Below, one piece after another: positions 11,323-23,393 of a stretch of 64,000 nucleotides of DNA (the first letter of the stretch is position 1; every line of letters starts with the position of its first letter). The notes beneath the pieces are model-generated. The model did no database searches. It saw only the letters and a list, made by a program, of their open reading frames with translations, and was not told the DNA's origin. Where the stretch lies: contig NW_026083100.1 of NCBI RefSeq assembly GCF_020184175.1, positions 62,001 to 126,000 of the forward strand, written 5' to 3'. The translations under genes were made by a program, and so were the position numbers. Source of the stretch: Aphis gossypii. Its lineage: Eukaryota; Arthropoda; Insecta; Hemiptera; Aphididae.

Positions 11323-12415
11323 GTACGTAACAACATAAAAATAATTTCTTTAATTAGTTTCTGAGAGAAGCGAGGAATGTATTGGTTTTACCCCATATAG
11401 CAAATGCGATATATTGATATATATTTGATATTCAGTTTATATAATTTTTTGTACATTCGATAGGTAATATTCATACGATATTATAAAGATAACTGAAAAT
11501 CAATGTATGTGTTTATATATTTCTATGATAACTTCACTATATCAAAATTCTGATATTAAAAATATAATTTTCGTACAATGTATATTAGATATATTATGCA
11601 CGATCAGTGCCGCAACTAGCGGGGGGGCCTCGGGGCCCCCAAATTTATAGAAGTCTAAAAAAAAAAAATAAAAAAATTCTCATTTCATGTACATAATTAC
11701 ACAATTACGATCATATAAAATATTACATTTGATTTTCAGTATTGCGTATTTGTGTGTCTACAATCTATATTGTTGTACGTAGTCGTAGTACGTTGTTATA
11801 AGTGTTATAACAAGATTTTATATTTTTATATTATTTTAATTGTCTGATCCAGCTAGCAGTGGTGCCTCAATGGTTTACGTAGTGGTCGGTGGGAAAGAGA
11901 TAAGACTATTTGATGTTAATATTGAATTATTTTTAGAAAACCCGATATTATTTCCATCGATAACAAAAATAACATACATACAAGTACAATAATATATTAC
12001 AGCCTACAGCTGGTTACACACTTACACTGTCTTATACTTGGCTACAGTACACATTCTAATATTCAATGAAGTATTATATTATAATATTTTTGTGTGCGAT
12101 ATGACATTATGACGAATATATCATAAATGGGATTTCCAGTATTTTCACTGGCATGGCACCCGCATTTATGTATAATATAAAATATTAATATTCCAGTATT
12201 ATGTGACTATGTGTAAGTGTTTACTGTTTAGTTTCAGTATTTACCGTCTCGAGTATCGACTGTTGAGTGTTGAGTCTCCTCTTAAAATCTATTGAGTTTT
12301 ACAGTAAGTTGTGCATTGTGCTAATCGTCTCAGTGGTTGTGCTTTATTACTTGTAAAGTTATAAATTATTTGATTATCATATGATAATTTTAAATAAATA
12401 ATTGGTATAATTATT
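11323..12415. other. Non-coding leader of hAT-2, with a possible left end
   Basis: At 11355-11391 there is a short match to the start of the dispersed repeat at 52421 (GAATGTATTGRTTTTAC). At 11606 a hAT-like start, CAGTGCCGCAACTAG, is followed by a GC-rich run and poly-A. This is a plausible left terminus for the hAT-2 element, but I could not find its inverted partner beyond 21039. The rest, up to the ATG at 12416, is AT-rich without features. Confidence 0.35.
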
Positions 12416-14105
12416 ATGTCGTCACGAAGAGTATATGAAAGTGGTTTTGCTAAACGCAAGGCAAAAGAACAAAGAACCACCAGTTTGGATTTAATGCGAG
12501 GTTCAATGACTAAATTTCTTCGAAAAACATCAGTAACTTCAGGTAAATATGGATTAAAAATTAAAATAAGTATCTTTCAAAGTATTTTTCGAAATTCTCA
12601 ATAATTTTTCTATAATCTTTAATAACTAGGTGCCTAAAATTTCTAAATACGGTATAGGTATAGTATAGGTAATATGTTAGGTATGGCGAGTAATTTTAAT
12701 TAGGTACCTACCTATTTATGTAGTCATAACTCCAAAACTATTAGTGATAGGTAGTCGTTGAGATATGACATTTTTTTAAACTAAATCATGCAAAGCAAAA
12801 ATGCATGGATAGATATAAATTATAATTATTTGATTTAAAATGTAAAAAGAATTTGAGTGTTAATCAGTAAAAATATTTATCAATGTTAATGTTTTTAGAA
12901 AATGAAACATTTGTGGTTACAAATGAAAATGTAAGAGATGAAGCTGAAGCAGGTACATCTATAATTAATAACATAATTTTATCATCTCAAAAAAATGAAA
13001 TTAATAATGTAAAATCATTGAATTTGGGTAAGTTATATTTTATCTGTTATTCTATTATACTTGACAAAGTATACTGTGAATTGTGTTGGTTGTTTGAGGA
13101 TAGAAAACATTCTTATTTCAAATCAAATTGGATAAACGTAATTGATGACTGGCAACATTTAACATTGAAAATTAATAAACACGAATCATCTATTCAGCAT
13201 ATTGAAGCTGTTAAATTATGTACAATTTGGACAAAAAATTTAACGATTGATCAATCAACAGAAATTTTAATATCTAAAGAAGCTCAGAAATGGAGGGACA
13301 TTTTAACTCGTTTAATAAAAATAATTTTATTTTTAACAGCTGGAAACACTGCCCTTCGAGGCAATGAAAGAAAATGATCTGAAACTAATCCATCTGAAGG
13401 AAATTTTATTCGGGCTGTTAGACTTCTTGCTGAGTTTGATCAGGGGTAGGGCACTTCTGGGCGGCAAGCTGATTATAGAGAATCAACGACTGCAGGTCCG
13501 CAGTAGGGCCAAGTATCTGAGAAAATATATAATTGTAACGTTTGCATTTTTGGTAGCACTGATTTATCATGATTTTTACCACGTTTTATTGTTATCGAAA
13601 TTTGTAACGTTTTTTATTGTTTGTCGTTTGACTCATTGACTAGAGACAACAACTCTCTGCCGAAAATTGTGCTTTTATTGTTATATTGTGTCATTCTGTG
13701 CTTATACCGAACATTTCTTAGTTTATTATTTTGTCCGATTTATATTAATATAATCATCATGGTTTATGTATGTCTTGTGAAAAGTTGTATAAATTCGTTC
13801 AAGTATACAACGAAGAAGTGTAAACTATTTAAATTTCCAAAAGAGGAATAAATGTAAGTTAAACGTTAACTATTACTAATTATTAGAGTTAGGATGTTGA
13901 TGACTTTTGCATTTTTTCTTTTGATTCTATACAATAATATCTTAGCTAAAAATTTGATTCTTGCTTCCTTGTGGCAGAATATTCTAATTTTATTTTGCAT
14001 TTTTTATTTTTAATGTAATTTTTCAACATTTTTAAATCATTTTTTTATGAAGGGTAATTTTTTGTAGTTAAGTACAATGTGGGGGCATTTTCTCTAATTT
14101 TAATT

Positions 14106-14267
14106 TTAGGTTTTAAAGAAAATTCGTATAACATATAACATTAAAAAAAATCATTTAATATTATTGTTTTATCAATGTGTAACACTTCAAACCCCAAAAC
14201 AATAATATTAAAATCATTTTTTTTTTAATGTTATAATATGTTATACACATTTTCTTTAAAAACCTAA
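14106..14267. repeat. Long hairpin, foldback MITE-like
   Basis: Arms of about 65-70 bases (14106-14170 and 14196-14267) begin TTAGGTTTTAAAGAAAAT and end with the complement ATTTTCTTTAAAAACCTAA. Weaker complementarity continues outward to about 13975 and 14330. It is non-coding and lies in the P-1 intron. Confidence 0.75.
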
Positions 14268-14403
14268 TATTTGAGAAAAATGACCCTAAATATGAAAAAA
14301 ATGACTTTAAGAATAAAAAATGCATTTATACCTAGCTTAAATTTTATTTATTTATATTTTACTTTATAGTTTGTTTTTAAAATTTTTTAATAATTTTAAA
14401 TAT

Positions 14404-15165
14404 TGTAACGTAGGATGCACATTAAACATTTCTAATAAATAAAAGCACCCCCAGCGTGACACGCCGCGCGCCTACCGTTATTTCGTTTCACGCCGTTATC
14501 ATAACCGAAGCCCTACGCTCGACGATAACCGCTGCTGGCAACTGCCGATAAATTATGAACAAAGAAAGCCACTCCCGTTCCTTAGCGCTGACTAGATGGT
14601 CAGCAAGTATTTTACTCCATTTTTTGCCATAGGTGTCTGCACCATCATTATGGAGTAGAACATCCATGGTCGTTTCCCCGGAGGATATGCCGAGTGGGCA
14701 ACACGATGAATGGTATGGTGTTTTTTTTTCTAATATTATATGTATTTTTAAATCCGGCCGGTATGTGAGTACAACATTTTTCTCTATCTTATAAAATTGT
14801 ATATATAATAAATTATGATTGTAATGTGTACCCTCGACGTCTACGAGCGTCGGGGCCCCCTCATGAGGTTTTTTAGTTATTATAAAAAGGAAATTATATT
14901 CATGCTATTATTATATTAATAGTGTCTGCCACTAATATTATTCACATATTTTTTTTTAAGTCCGAGTTTTATGCCGGTTGGCTTTCTCGGCACCAAATTA
15001 AATTTTATATATCTCCACAAAATGACTTGAATTATTTCCTCCTATCCTTTCTCATATTTATATATATAGAAATCCACGATACTCCGACTCAATAGGGCCT
15101 CGGTTCGTGGTTGGCGACCTTTCTTAAAATGTAAGTTGTCACCATCGAGGCTACACGGGTAGTGA
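14404..15165. other. GC-richer non-coding block, possibly a solo LTR
   Basis: Starts TGTAACGTAGG and contains GC-rich words unlike the surroundings, for example around 14449-14470 and 14833-14865. A TG...ACA frame (14404 to about 15164) would fit an LTR beginning TGTAAC like the one at 39143. The candidate flanking bases do not form a direct repeat, so the limits are not established. Confidence 0.3.
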
Positions 15166-18100
15166 AGCGTCTCAATATGCTTTAAATGAAAATGTATACT
15201 ATTGTTTATTAATATTAAAATTCATATTTTAAATTACTATTACATCCTCTATCACACCCATATCTCTAATAAATATTACTATTATTAACTACATTTTTTT
15301 CACTTAGGTATTTAATTAGACTTTAGTTCATTTTTTGAAGTTTTTTGGGCATTTTTACATTTTTTTTAGGTCATCAACATTCTAACTCTTATTACTTGCT
15401 AATACTTAATAATTGTATCTAATTAATACTACCATTTTAGGTCCAAGCAATGGTTGATAAATTGTAATCGGCAAGATTTAATTGGAAAATCATTGGAGTA
15501 CTTCAAGGTTTGTTCAGATCATTTCTTGGAATGTATGTACAAAACTGCAGAAAAAAAAAGTTCTATTGCCTCATGCTGTTCCTACTGATTTCACAATGAT
15601 TCCTATAGAAGATTCTTGTAGTACTACGGCCAGTCAAGATACAAGTATTTCCAATCCAATATCTAATGCTTCAGTTTCTACAAGTACTCCATTAAACCAA
15701 GAACAGTCATTTTCTTATTCTTGTTTACCATCTCAAAGTACATCATGTTCGACTGATCAATCAATGTCCTCATCAACACAAACGACTCAATTACTCTCAT
15801 TACATACACCTAGAAAACAAAAGTATAGAGCTCAACTTCATAACATTAAAAATAAATATGAACAATTAGAACAGAAATTTGAAGCATTGAGTCAAGAAGT
15901 ACACAAAAAAAGTTGTGCAAATGAAATAGATGTTACTTCAGTAGAATTATTTAATCGAGTTGTTGAAGCACAGTTACCTCCTAATCTGAGCATGGTTATT
16001 AAACAGTATGTACAAATGGGCAAGAGAAAACCTCAAGGCGTGCGATATTCAAATGAAATCAAGTAGTTGGCTCTAACAATATTTTTCTTTGGTCCTCAAG
16101 TATACACATTTTTGAAAACATTGTTGCTATTACCCAGTCCAAGAACTTTACGAAGAATAACACAGAAAATCAATATAGTGCCTGGATTAAATGATGTCAT
16201 ATTTGAAACCATAGAATTGAAAATAAATAATCTAAAAGATGATGCAAAGGATTGTGTTTTATGTATTGATGAGATGTCAATTAAAACACATTTATTTTAC
16301 AATTTGTCACATGATTATATAGTAGGATTTAATAATCCGTATGACAGAAAAACATATGAACCAGCAAAGCATGTACTCTGTTTTATGTTAAGAAGCATAA
16401 ATTAAAATTGGAAGCAGCCTATAGCATACTTTTTCATCAACAATAGTTGTACTGGACTTCATCTTCAAAATACTATATTTGCAGTTATTAGTCGTATCCA
16501 AAAGACATCACTCAATATAAGAGTATTAACAACTGACCAAGGATCTAATTTTACAAGTTTTGCAAAGGCCATGAATGTATCGTGTGAACGTCCAATTTTT
16601 TTTGTTAATGGCAGAAAAATATTTTATGTATTTGATGTACCACATTTACTTAAGTCTACTAGGAATAACTTCTTCAAGTACCTATTGACTTTTTTAAATA
16701 GTACTACAAGTAAAAAACATCTTGTTGATTTCTATAAATCAGACCAAGGATTAAATCGCCTTGCATCGAAGTTAACTGAAATTCATATCAATCCAGGACC
16801 ATTCCAGAAAAGGAAAATTAAATATGCAAGTCAAATTTTTAGCAACACTGTAGCAGCTGGTATGAAATGTTGTGTTCAAGGTGGTACATTGCCTTCAACT
16901 GCAAATGCTACAATAACGTTTATTGAACATATGGACAAATTATTTGACTTGTTAAATTAAAAAAAAAAGGTATCTGGAAGTAAAGATTTTAATCGACCTT
17001 TTAAAAATACAGCAAGCCAGAGGGAACATTTATTACATATGCTTGATGTATTTAAAAATATGAAAGTACTAGATCCCAAAATGGTCGATGGTCAAATTTT
17101 AATTAATGATGTTACTAAACGGATGCATTTTTTGGAAGGCTGGACAATAACAATTAGTTCATTATTGAAGTTGTGGGATGACATTTCAAAAACACCTGAT
17201 CTCGCACCAGACTTTGTTCTATGTACTTGCAGGTTCAATCAGGATTGTCTCGAAAATCTTTTTGGACAATTTCGTAACCAAAGCGGAAATAATGTAAATC
17301 CCACACCCATACAATTCCTATGGATTTTTAAAAAAATTTTCTTCCTCAACTACTTCAAACACTCGGAAAGATCTAATTGCTTAGATGACATGGCTGAAGT
17401 TTTAACTACCATTGGATACATTTCTCCTCCACTCAGCAAATCATGTGTTCTATTTCCAGAAAAAACTCCATTTGTTTTTTCTAATTTGCAAATTGGTACC
17501 ACAGATTACTGTGAATTGTACTTTCCAGCACAAAACTCCCTTACCTATGTTTGTGGTTATTTAATAAAGAAATGTCTTGAAAAACACAGTTGTGATTTAT
17601 GTGTACATTATGCTCAGCACCAACAACAATTGGATCAATCATTTTTATTCATTCATTATAAAGCATATGTAACTGCTGATCATTCAAACTTTGGAAAATG
17701 AAATGTGCCACCTAATGAATTTTTCAACTATATTAATCAATTAGATGATGTTTTTATTGTCAACTTTCCAGTATTAGCAGTAGAATCAAATGTTGGCTCA
17801 AAACTAAAAAATTTATTTGACAATATTCCATTCGATAATCCTTGCAAAAATTTTGATATAGAGTTTCTTAAAAAGTTGTACATTCGGTTAAGAATTTTTC
17901 ATTCCATCAATAAACTAAATAAAGATATGTTAACTACAGGAAGAAAACATCGAAAGTTGGATATTCTTTTTCACCTTTAAAATTTTTTTTTATTATGTTT
18001 TAATTTTTATAATTATTTGTATTTATGACTTATGTTATTTTGATATATCATGAATAAAATTTTGTACATATTTTTTTGTAATTGTTATTGTTATTTGCAA

Positions 18101-18333
18101 AAATAAATAAATGAATTTACTTACTAAAAAATATCATGTTTATTTTTTATATCACCCTATAAGTTTAAAAATGGTTATAATAAAACATACATTAGTTTAA
18201 TACTTTTATTTATATAGAGGTATTACAAAATGATAAAAGTGATAATACAAATCATTTTGGTTCTTTTTTACCAGCCTTGTCTATTTCAAGTTCAATGACG
18301 TAGCCTAGTTAAATTTGTTAGACTAATACATAG

Positions 18334-19105
18334 CATTAGGCGTGTCTATAGGGTGGACAGCTACCTTCCAACTACTTATTGGAAGGTTTCACCATTAGTC
18401 GCTTATATTAAAAATATAAACAATAATGTGAAGATTAGATAAAGTGGTTTGCTGATTCTGAAAGAGATACCATTTTTTAAAAATATGTATTACCTATATT
18501 GTAAAAGAATCAGTAACTGTCTCAGATAAGAGATATTTTTCTAAGTTGAGTTTCATCAAAACAAGACTTGGAAGCTCAATGTATGACCATTTGTAAGCAT
18601 TGTTGGCCTTATTAGCCATAAGTATTGAACAAAAATCTGTCTACAATATGAAAACCAAGTAGATAGGCGTATGGAATTGTAAAAAGAATTTGATAATTTA
18701 TTGTATTGTATTATTTGTTATTTTTACATTTTTTCATTAATAACCTATTTGTTGCAACACAAACATTTTTTCAATTTAAATAATTTTTAATAATGATAAT
18801 TTAATTTTATATTTTTCACACCTATTCAATTTTAATAAGTAAGTACCTTATTTAAGTTTCAAATTACATTAATGGTTTGCTTTATGTCCTAGCTAGCATT
18901 CATTTAACTTGACAATTGACATATTTTTTAGTAAGTAACAGGGATTTTCTAAATTTTAGATGCTAACATATTTAATTAATATTTATTATTCTAAATACTT
19001 TGAGAAAAGAGTCACAAATATAGGTAAGGTATAGATGTAGTATAAAATGTAGTATATAAAAACTAACATTTTCCAATTTGCGAAGGAGGTCTGGACACGC
19101 CTATG
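18334..19105. repeat. Possible non-autonomous TIR element in the P-1 3' region
   Basis: CATTAGGCGTGTCTATAG at 18334 has an inverted counterpart ending near 19105 (CTGGACACGCCTATG). The core GGCGTGTC is exact. The body is AT-rich and non-coding. A hAT-like MITE is one reading; the flanking 8-mers match only partly. The rest of 17981-19415 shows no coding region. Confidence 0.45.
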
Positions 19106-21063
19106 ACTAATTAGTAATTATAAATGTTTTCATTTCTATTGTAAGACATTTTTATTCAAATAAACTAATATAATTTTCATTAAATACGTCTATGAATGTC
19201 TGTGAAGAGTTAACTTATTATTTTGAAATAATTAGATTAAAATAGTATATTATTTTATCGTATAAAGATATCCCATATTTATTTTATGTATATAACTGGT
19301 CAAACTGTTTAATGAACTGGCCCTACTGCGGACCTGCAGTGACTGACTCGAGCCTGCGTCCAATGCTGCCTGTATAAATTTTTATCAGTGTCCATTCTGA
19401 TTGTTCTATTCTGTGGTTTGATCCTGTGTTAAATAGCTTACTACTCACTGAACAATCACGAGTTAAATATTTGAGTTGGAAAATTCAAAACGAATTAATT
19501 GAAATGTTAGCTACTAATTTGCAACAGTTAATATGTGAAGAAATCAGATCAGCTCAATGTTTCTCTACCATAATTGATTCTACGCAAGATATAACCAAGA
19601 TTGACCAAGTTAGTTTTATTTTTCGGTACACAATTGTTGATTATAAAGAATCTAAGTTAGAAATCAAAGAATCATTTTTAGGATTTTATCCTTTAGATAA
19701 ACATGATGCTGAAGGACATGTTAATTTAATTAAAGCAGTCTTAAATACTCACAACTTGGATATAAGTAAATGCAGGGGCCAAGGTTATGATGGTGCCTCT
19801 GTAATGAGTGGTTGTTTCTCAGGTGTTCAAAAAAGAATTTCAGACATAATTCCTAATGCGTCATTTGTACACTGTGCTGCTCACAATTTGAATCTTGTTT
19901 TATCCGATATGGCAAAAAGTACACCAAAAATGTTAAATTTTTTTAACATTATTCAAGATTTGTTTTTATTTTTTAGCAGTAGTGCTCCTAGATGGGCAAC
20001 TTTGGCTTTAGGCGATGATGTTGCAAAAATTGTATTAAAGAAAGTATGTACCACCCGATGGGAGTCGAGACATAATGCAGTTTTTGCCCTAAAGTTTCGA
20101 TACAAAGATGTATTAAAATCATTAACAAGTATAATTTTAACTAGTGATAAAAAAGAAGAAAATAATAGAGCTAAAGGTCTGAAAAAAAAGCTTGAATCTT
20201 TTGAATTTGTATTAATTCTTTTTATATGGGAACAAATTTTAAGACCTTTTTGTATAGTTTCCAAGAAAATGCAATCAATTGAAACAAATCTTCATATTGC
20301 ATGTGAATATTTACAATCAGCTGTTACATCCATTGAAAATCTAAGAGATAAGTACGAGTATCTTGTTAATTCAGCCACAGACTTGTGTAATAGTTGGGGC
20401 ATACCAGTCAATAACATTACAAAACGAAAAGTATTTTCTAAAACGTTTTTTGGTGATTTAGATGGAGATAAGCGACATGATATAGCACAAGAAATCTCAA
20501 AGTTAAAGTATTTTTACCTGTAATTGATACAGCTTTAGTACAACTTAAATATCGTTTTTAGGTTTACAAAAGGTTGTTGATAAGTTTAACTTTTTACAAC
20601 CACAAAATATGTTACAATTCAGTGAAGAAAATCTTGTTAAGGCAACATATGACTTTATTATATTTTATGAAAAAGATATAAGTTCCCATTTTACAAGACA
20701 AGTATTATCAATAAAAGAATTATTAACTGATTCACTTTCAAAAATCAAAACTATTAAAGAACTAGCAAAATGTATATTAGAAAATGATTTAGGATCTCTG
20801 TACAAAGATGTTTTAACTGCTTGTGTAATTTTTACATCATTACCCGTCACAGTAGCATCAGCAGAGCGTTCTTTTTCCAAGCTCAAATTATAAAAAATTA
20901 TTTGAGGAACTCAATGGCACAAGAAAGACTTACAAATATCAGTATACTATATATTGAACGTAATAGAACTCAAGATTTGAATATAAATCAAGTAATTGAC
21001 AATTTCGCCAACAAAAAAGCTCGAAAAAAGAACTTTTGAAATAGTAATTATTTATTAATTTCA

Positions 21064-21190
21064 GGGTTGCCACAGACCTGGAAAACCGGGAAAACTTGGA
21101 AAAGTCAGGGAATTAATTTTTAAGTCAGAGAAACCGGGAAAAGTCAGGGAATTATTTTTCAAGCTAGAAAAACAGGGAAAAGTTTGTGAA
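21064..21190. repeat. Short internally repeated sequence
   Basis: CAGGGTTGCCAC is followed by three variants of a roughly 40-base unit containing GGGAAAAGTCAGGGAAT. The CAGGGTTGCCA start resembles a hAT-type end, so this may be a MITE fragment. It lies just past the end of the hAT-2 coding region. Confidence 0.5.
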
Positions 21191-22065
21191 TTTAACTTAT
21201 ACCGTTATAAATTTCTTTAATTTGTTTAATTATTGTATTTTATAACAATTTAAAAAAAAAAAAATAACGTACTAAAAATAACTTTGTATTTTAAATTCTA
21301 AAGTATTTATATTAAAAATATACGTATTATCAATTATAATTAAAATCGTATTTATAATCAATAGTATTACTATTATTTACGATCCAGGGAGAGTGCGAGA
21401 CGACAGTCCCCCCCCCCCCACCTTACGATCGTGATCGCCCGGTTCGTGTCTCTCGTCGCCTCACCATAAGATATAGATATTAGCTATAAATAAGTTTTGT
21501 TGAATTATTTATATTCGAATATTTACGATTTTACGAATATTGGTATTTTCACGTATATAAGAATAATAATAGTTTTTGTTTTACTGTTTTGTGCTGGTGT
21601 TTTCATAGCTGTTCAAAACATAATTTTTTGTTATTTAATATTTTTCATTTTATACAATTATTGATTTTTAAACGTGTTTTATTTGTCGATCGTCTACGAC
21701 TACGTTGTTGTCGCTATTCATAAATCATCGCAGTAAGTATGTTTTTGATTTAAATGTTGAGGATACAAGATAAAATAAAATATACATAGGTAAATAACAA
21801 CAATTGTCATTATTTCTGTTCATCCGAGGTAATGTAAGGCAAGTCTTAGTAGGGGTATATTATCTTAAATTGAGGTACAATGTTTTTATGTTGGATTAAA
21901 TAGTGCTAATAAACACATTCAACGTCGTACATGAACGACATTGAAAGATTGCCTTTCGTATATTTTGTAAATTAAAATGTCGGACTTACATTATTTTACC
22001 ACGACTTATAATAAAAAATAATTATAAAACATTAAAAATATGGACTTACTTATACGTTACCTCTG
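21191..22065. other. No gene recognised; includes poly-C
   Basis: AT-rich DNA with an 11-13 base C run near 21409-21421 in a GC-richer patch (21380-21470). No 5' LTR matching the 3' LTR at 39143 is visible here, so the left part of the retroelement is missing or diverged. Confidence 0.5.
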
Positions 22066-23392
22066 ATGTACAGATTTGTGCTGTCTATCGACTATCGTTT
22101 ATATGGCTTACACAATACATGCATATACACAATTATACCCGATGTAAAGACTATTACAGAACACGTAAATCAATACTTAGACAAATTAACATTATCTACC
22201 CCTGACGAAAAAAAATACTCATTAGATAAGCGTAACATAAACAATCCCGGTGAAATAAAAAATAATTACGTAAACAAAAAACCAATTATGTGGTACACTC
22301 AATATTGTCAGGATTGTGAACATCTGTCAACATCCGAGTCAGCGTTAAAATCTCACGAATATTCGAACCATCCATACTGGATCGAGGGGGGAGACGTATT
22401 GTTTTGCGACGTATGTGGAACCTATATTAGAGAGTATCGTAACATATTAAGTAACGAAAATAAAGAAAAATTACTAGATAGGCATAAAAAAACAAAATTT
22501 CATCACATAAACAGTTTAAAACTAATTAAGGGGATTGGTGACGGTGATTGCCTGTCTTTGTCTAACACACGCGCAACATAAGAATTCAGACGTTTTTTTT
22601 TGTCCAACGTACCGATTGATACGGTAAAGCGATAAGAATTCTGAAAACAGATTTGAATTCGTTGTCAAGTCTACTTGAGAACGGCCAGTCCACATTTTTG
22701 ATATTATCTGCCAAAATCTTAAAATTATTATATTACAAGCGAGTAATTAAAAAATTGTCATATTTCAATTATTTAAAAAGTTATATTTTAATATAAAAAA
22801 TGTGGACTGGCCGTTCTCAAGTAGACTTGACGACGAATTCAAATCTGTTTTCAGAATTCTTATCGCTTTACCGTATCAATCGGTACGTTGGACAAAAAAA
22901 AACGTCTGAATTCTCATGTTGCGCGTGTGTTAGACAAAGACAGGAAATCACCGTCACCAATCCCCTAATCAGAAAGATTATAAGGAAATGTTAAATTTTA
23001 ATAACGTGCCATTTATTGACAAACAGAACACGGACGAATTAGAATTTGATATAAACCCGAAATTAACCCAATCACAACAAAATGTAAAATATAAAAAAAT
23101 TAATGATAAACAAAACGGCTTTGATGAATTAACACATTATGTAGATCAAGTATTTGAAAATATTAATGAAAACTTAACGGTCAGCAAATTAGCGCACATT
23201 AAAAACAATTTACAAATCTTGCAAAACACGCTCATTAATAATAACGAAGACATTGATATGCATAACATAAACAACATAACAGCTGATAATAAAGAATTGG
23301 AGTTTGATATTAACACAGAACTGGAAATAAATCAACAAATAAAACTAAAAAAAACTACTAATAAGATTTTCGGATTGTTTCGCGCAACATGA
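22066..23392 (+). pseudogene. First ORF of the retroelement, gag-like position
   Basis: Two open segments (22066-22529 and from about 22969 to 23392) are separated by the MITE at 22530-22965. The frame is in phase across the junction when the MITE and one TAA copy are discounted. The first segment has two cysteine/histidine clusters (C-x2-C at CQDC with H-x4-H, and CDVC with a later H pair), which look more like C2H2 fingers than the usual gag CCHC knuckle. The second is asparagine-rich and ends in a stop just before the pol region. Gag is inferred mainly from position. Confidence 0.55.
22530..22965. mobile_element. Foldback MITE, PIF/Harbinger-type, TAA duplication
   Basis: Two nearly identical inverted arms of about 170 bases (22530-22698 and 22795-22965) surround a 96-base AT-rich spacer. 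The ends read GGGGATTGGTGACGG and its complement. A TAA lies on each side (22527-22529 and 22966-22968). A 3-bp TWA duplication with a GGG-type end is typical of PIF/Harbinger MITEs. The arms differ at only a few positions, so insertion or arm conversion is recent. The ORF at 22800-22994 is simply one arm read through. Confidence 0.88.
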
Positions 23393-23393
23393 T

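Larger units (their letters stand above)
13852..15441. other. Enlarged intron of the P-1 transposase
   Basis: The corresponding intron in P-3 is only about 120 bases, so roughly 1.4 kb has been added here. An imperfect inverted repeat (13882-13904 with 15370-15392, 21 of 23 matching) brackets most of the extra sequence and may mark an inserted element. Inside are a long foldback (14106-14267) and a GC-richer stretch (14404-15165). Confidence 0.6.
13759..17980 (+). pseudogene. P-type transposase with THAP domain (P-1 copy)
   Basis: A THAP9/P-transposase relative: site-specific DNA binding through the zinc-coordinating THAP domain plus an RNase H-like transposase core. Exon 1 at 13759-13850 encodes the first half of THAP (CLVKSC...KLFKFPK) and now ends in TAA just before the donor GTAAGT. 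Exon 2 from about 15442 gives the second half, ending in the CxxH signature VCSDHF. A Ser/Thr-rich linker and coiled coil (about 15600-15930) follow, then the core with LCIDEMSIK, TTDQGSNF and FDVPHLLKSTRN. Stops occur at 16064, 16403, 16958 and 17699. The open P-3 protein (59645-62410) aligns through each stop, showing these are point decay in one ancestral frame. Confidence 0.88.
13441..19415 (+). mobile_element. THAP/P-type DNA transposon P-1, inserted in hAT-2
   Basis: The insertion is flanked by a direct repeat GTTTGAT(C) at 13434-13441 and 19416-19423. P elements make 8-bp duplications; here the last C may belong to the element, so the repeat is 7 or 8 bp. A perfect 23-bp inverted repeat lies inside each end (13489-13511 and 19318-19340), resembling the subterminal repeats of P elements. 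The outermost bases (CAGGGGTAGGG left, CACAGAATAG right when complemented) share only the CA start. The element holds a decayed THAP transposase gene (13759-17980) and further small insertions. Confidence 0.88.
12416..21039 (+). pseudogene. hAT transposase (hAT-2, ZMYM1-like), split by P-1
   Basis: hAT transposase of the type often labelled zinc-finger MYM-like in insects. Exon 1 is 12416-12542 (start MSSRRVYESGFAKRK, donor GTAAAT). Further exons run from about 12898 to 13441, with a TTF-like segment (CELCWLFED) and a frameshift near 13370. The frame is then cut by P-1 and resumes at 19424. The second half has TIIDSTQDIT, GQGYDGASVMSG, HCAAHNLNLVL, CTTRWESRHNAV and the dimerisation signature ASAERSFSKLK. 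Other defects are frame breaks near 20515-20560 and at about 20890. Taking out P-1 and one duplication copy leaves the hAT frame continuous across the site. Confidence in family is high; exon limits are approximate. Confidence 0.88.

Noticed and set aside
11606..11620. Left terminal repeat of hAT-2
   Set aside because: CAGTGCCGCAACTAG looks like a hAT end, but no inverted partner or duplication was found beyond 21039, so it is mentioned only as a possibility.
14404..15165. Solo LTR
   Set aside because: A TGTAAC start and an ACA end can be chosen, but the flanks do not repeat and no second copy is in the window.
15482..17980. Alternative genetic code or stop readthrough in the P-1 transposase
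   Set aside because: Stops are mixed TAG, TAA and TGA, and P-3 has sense codons at the aligned positions; point decay explains them.
22800..22994. 64-codon ORF
   Set aside because: It reads one arm of the foldback MITE and continues into flanking sequence; it is not a gene.
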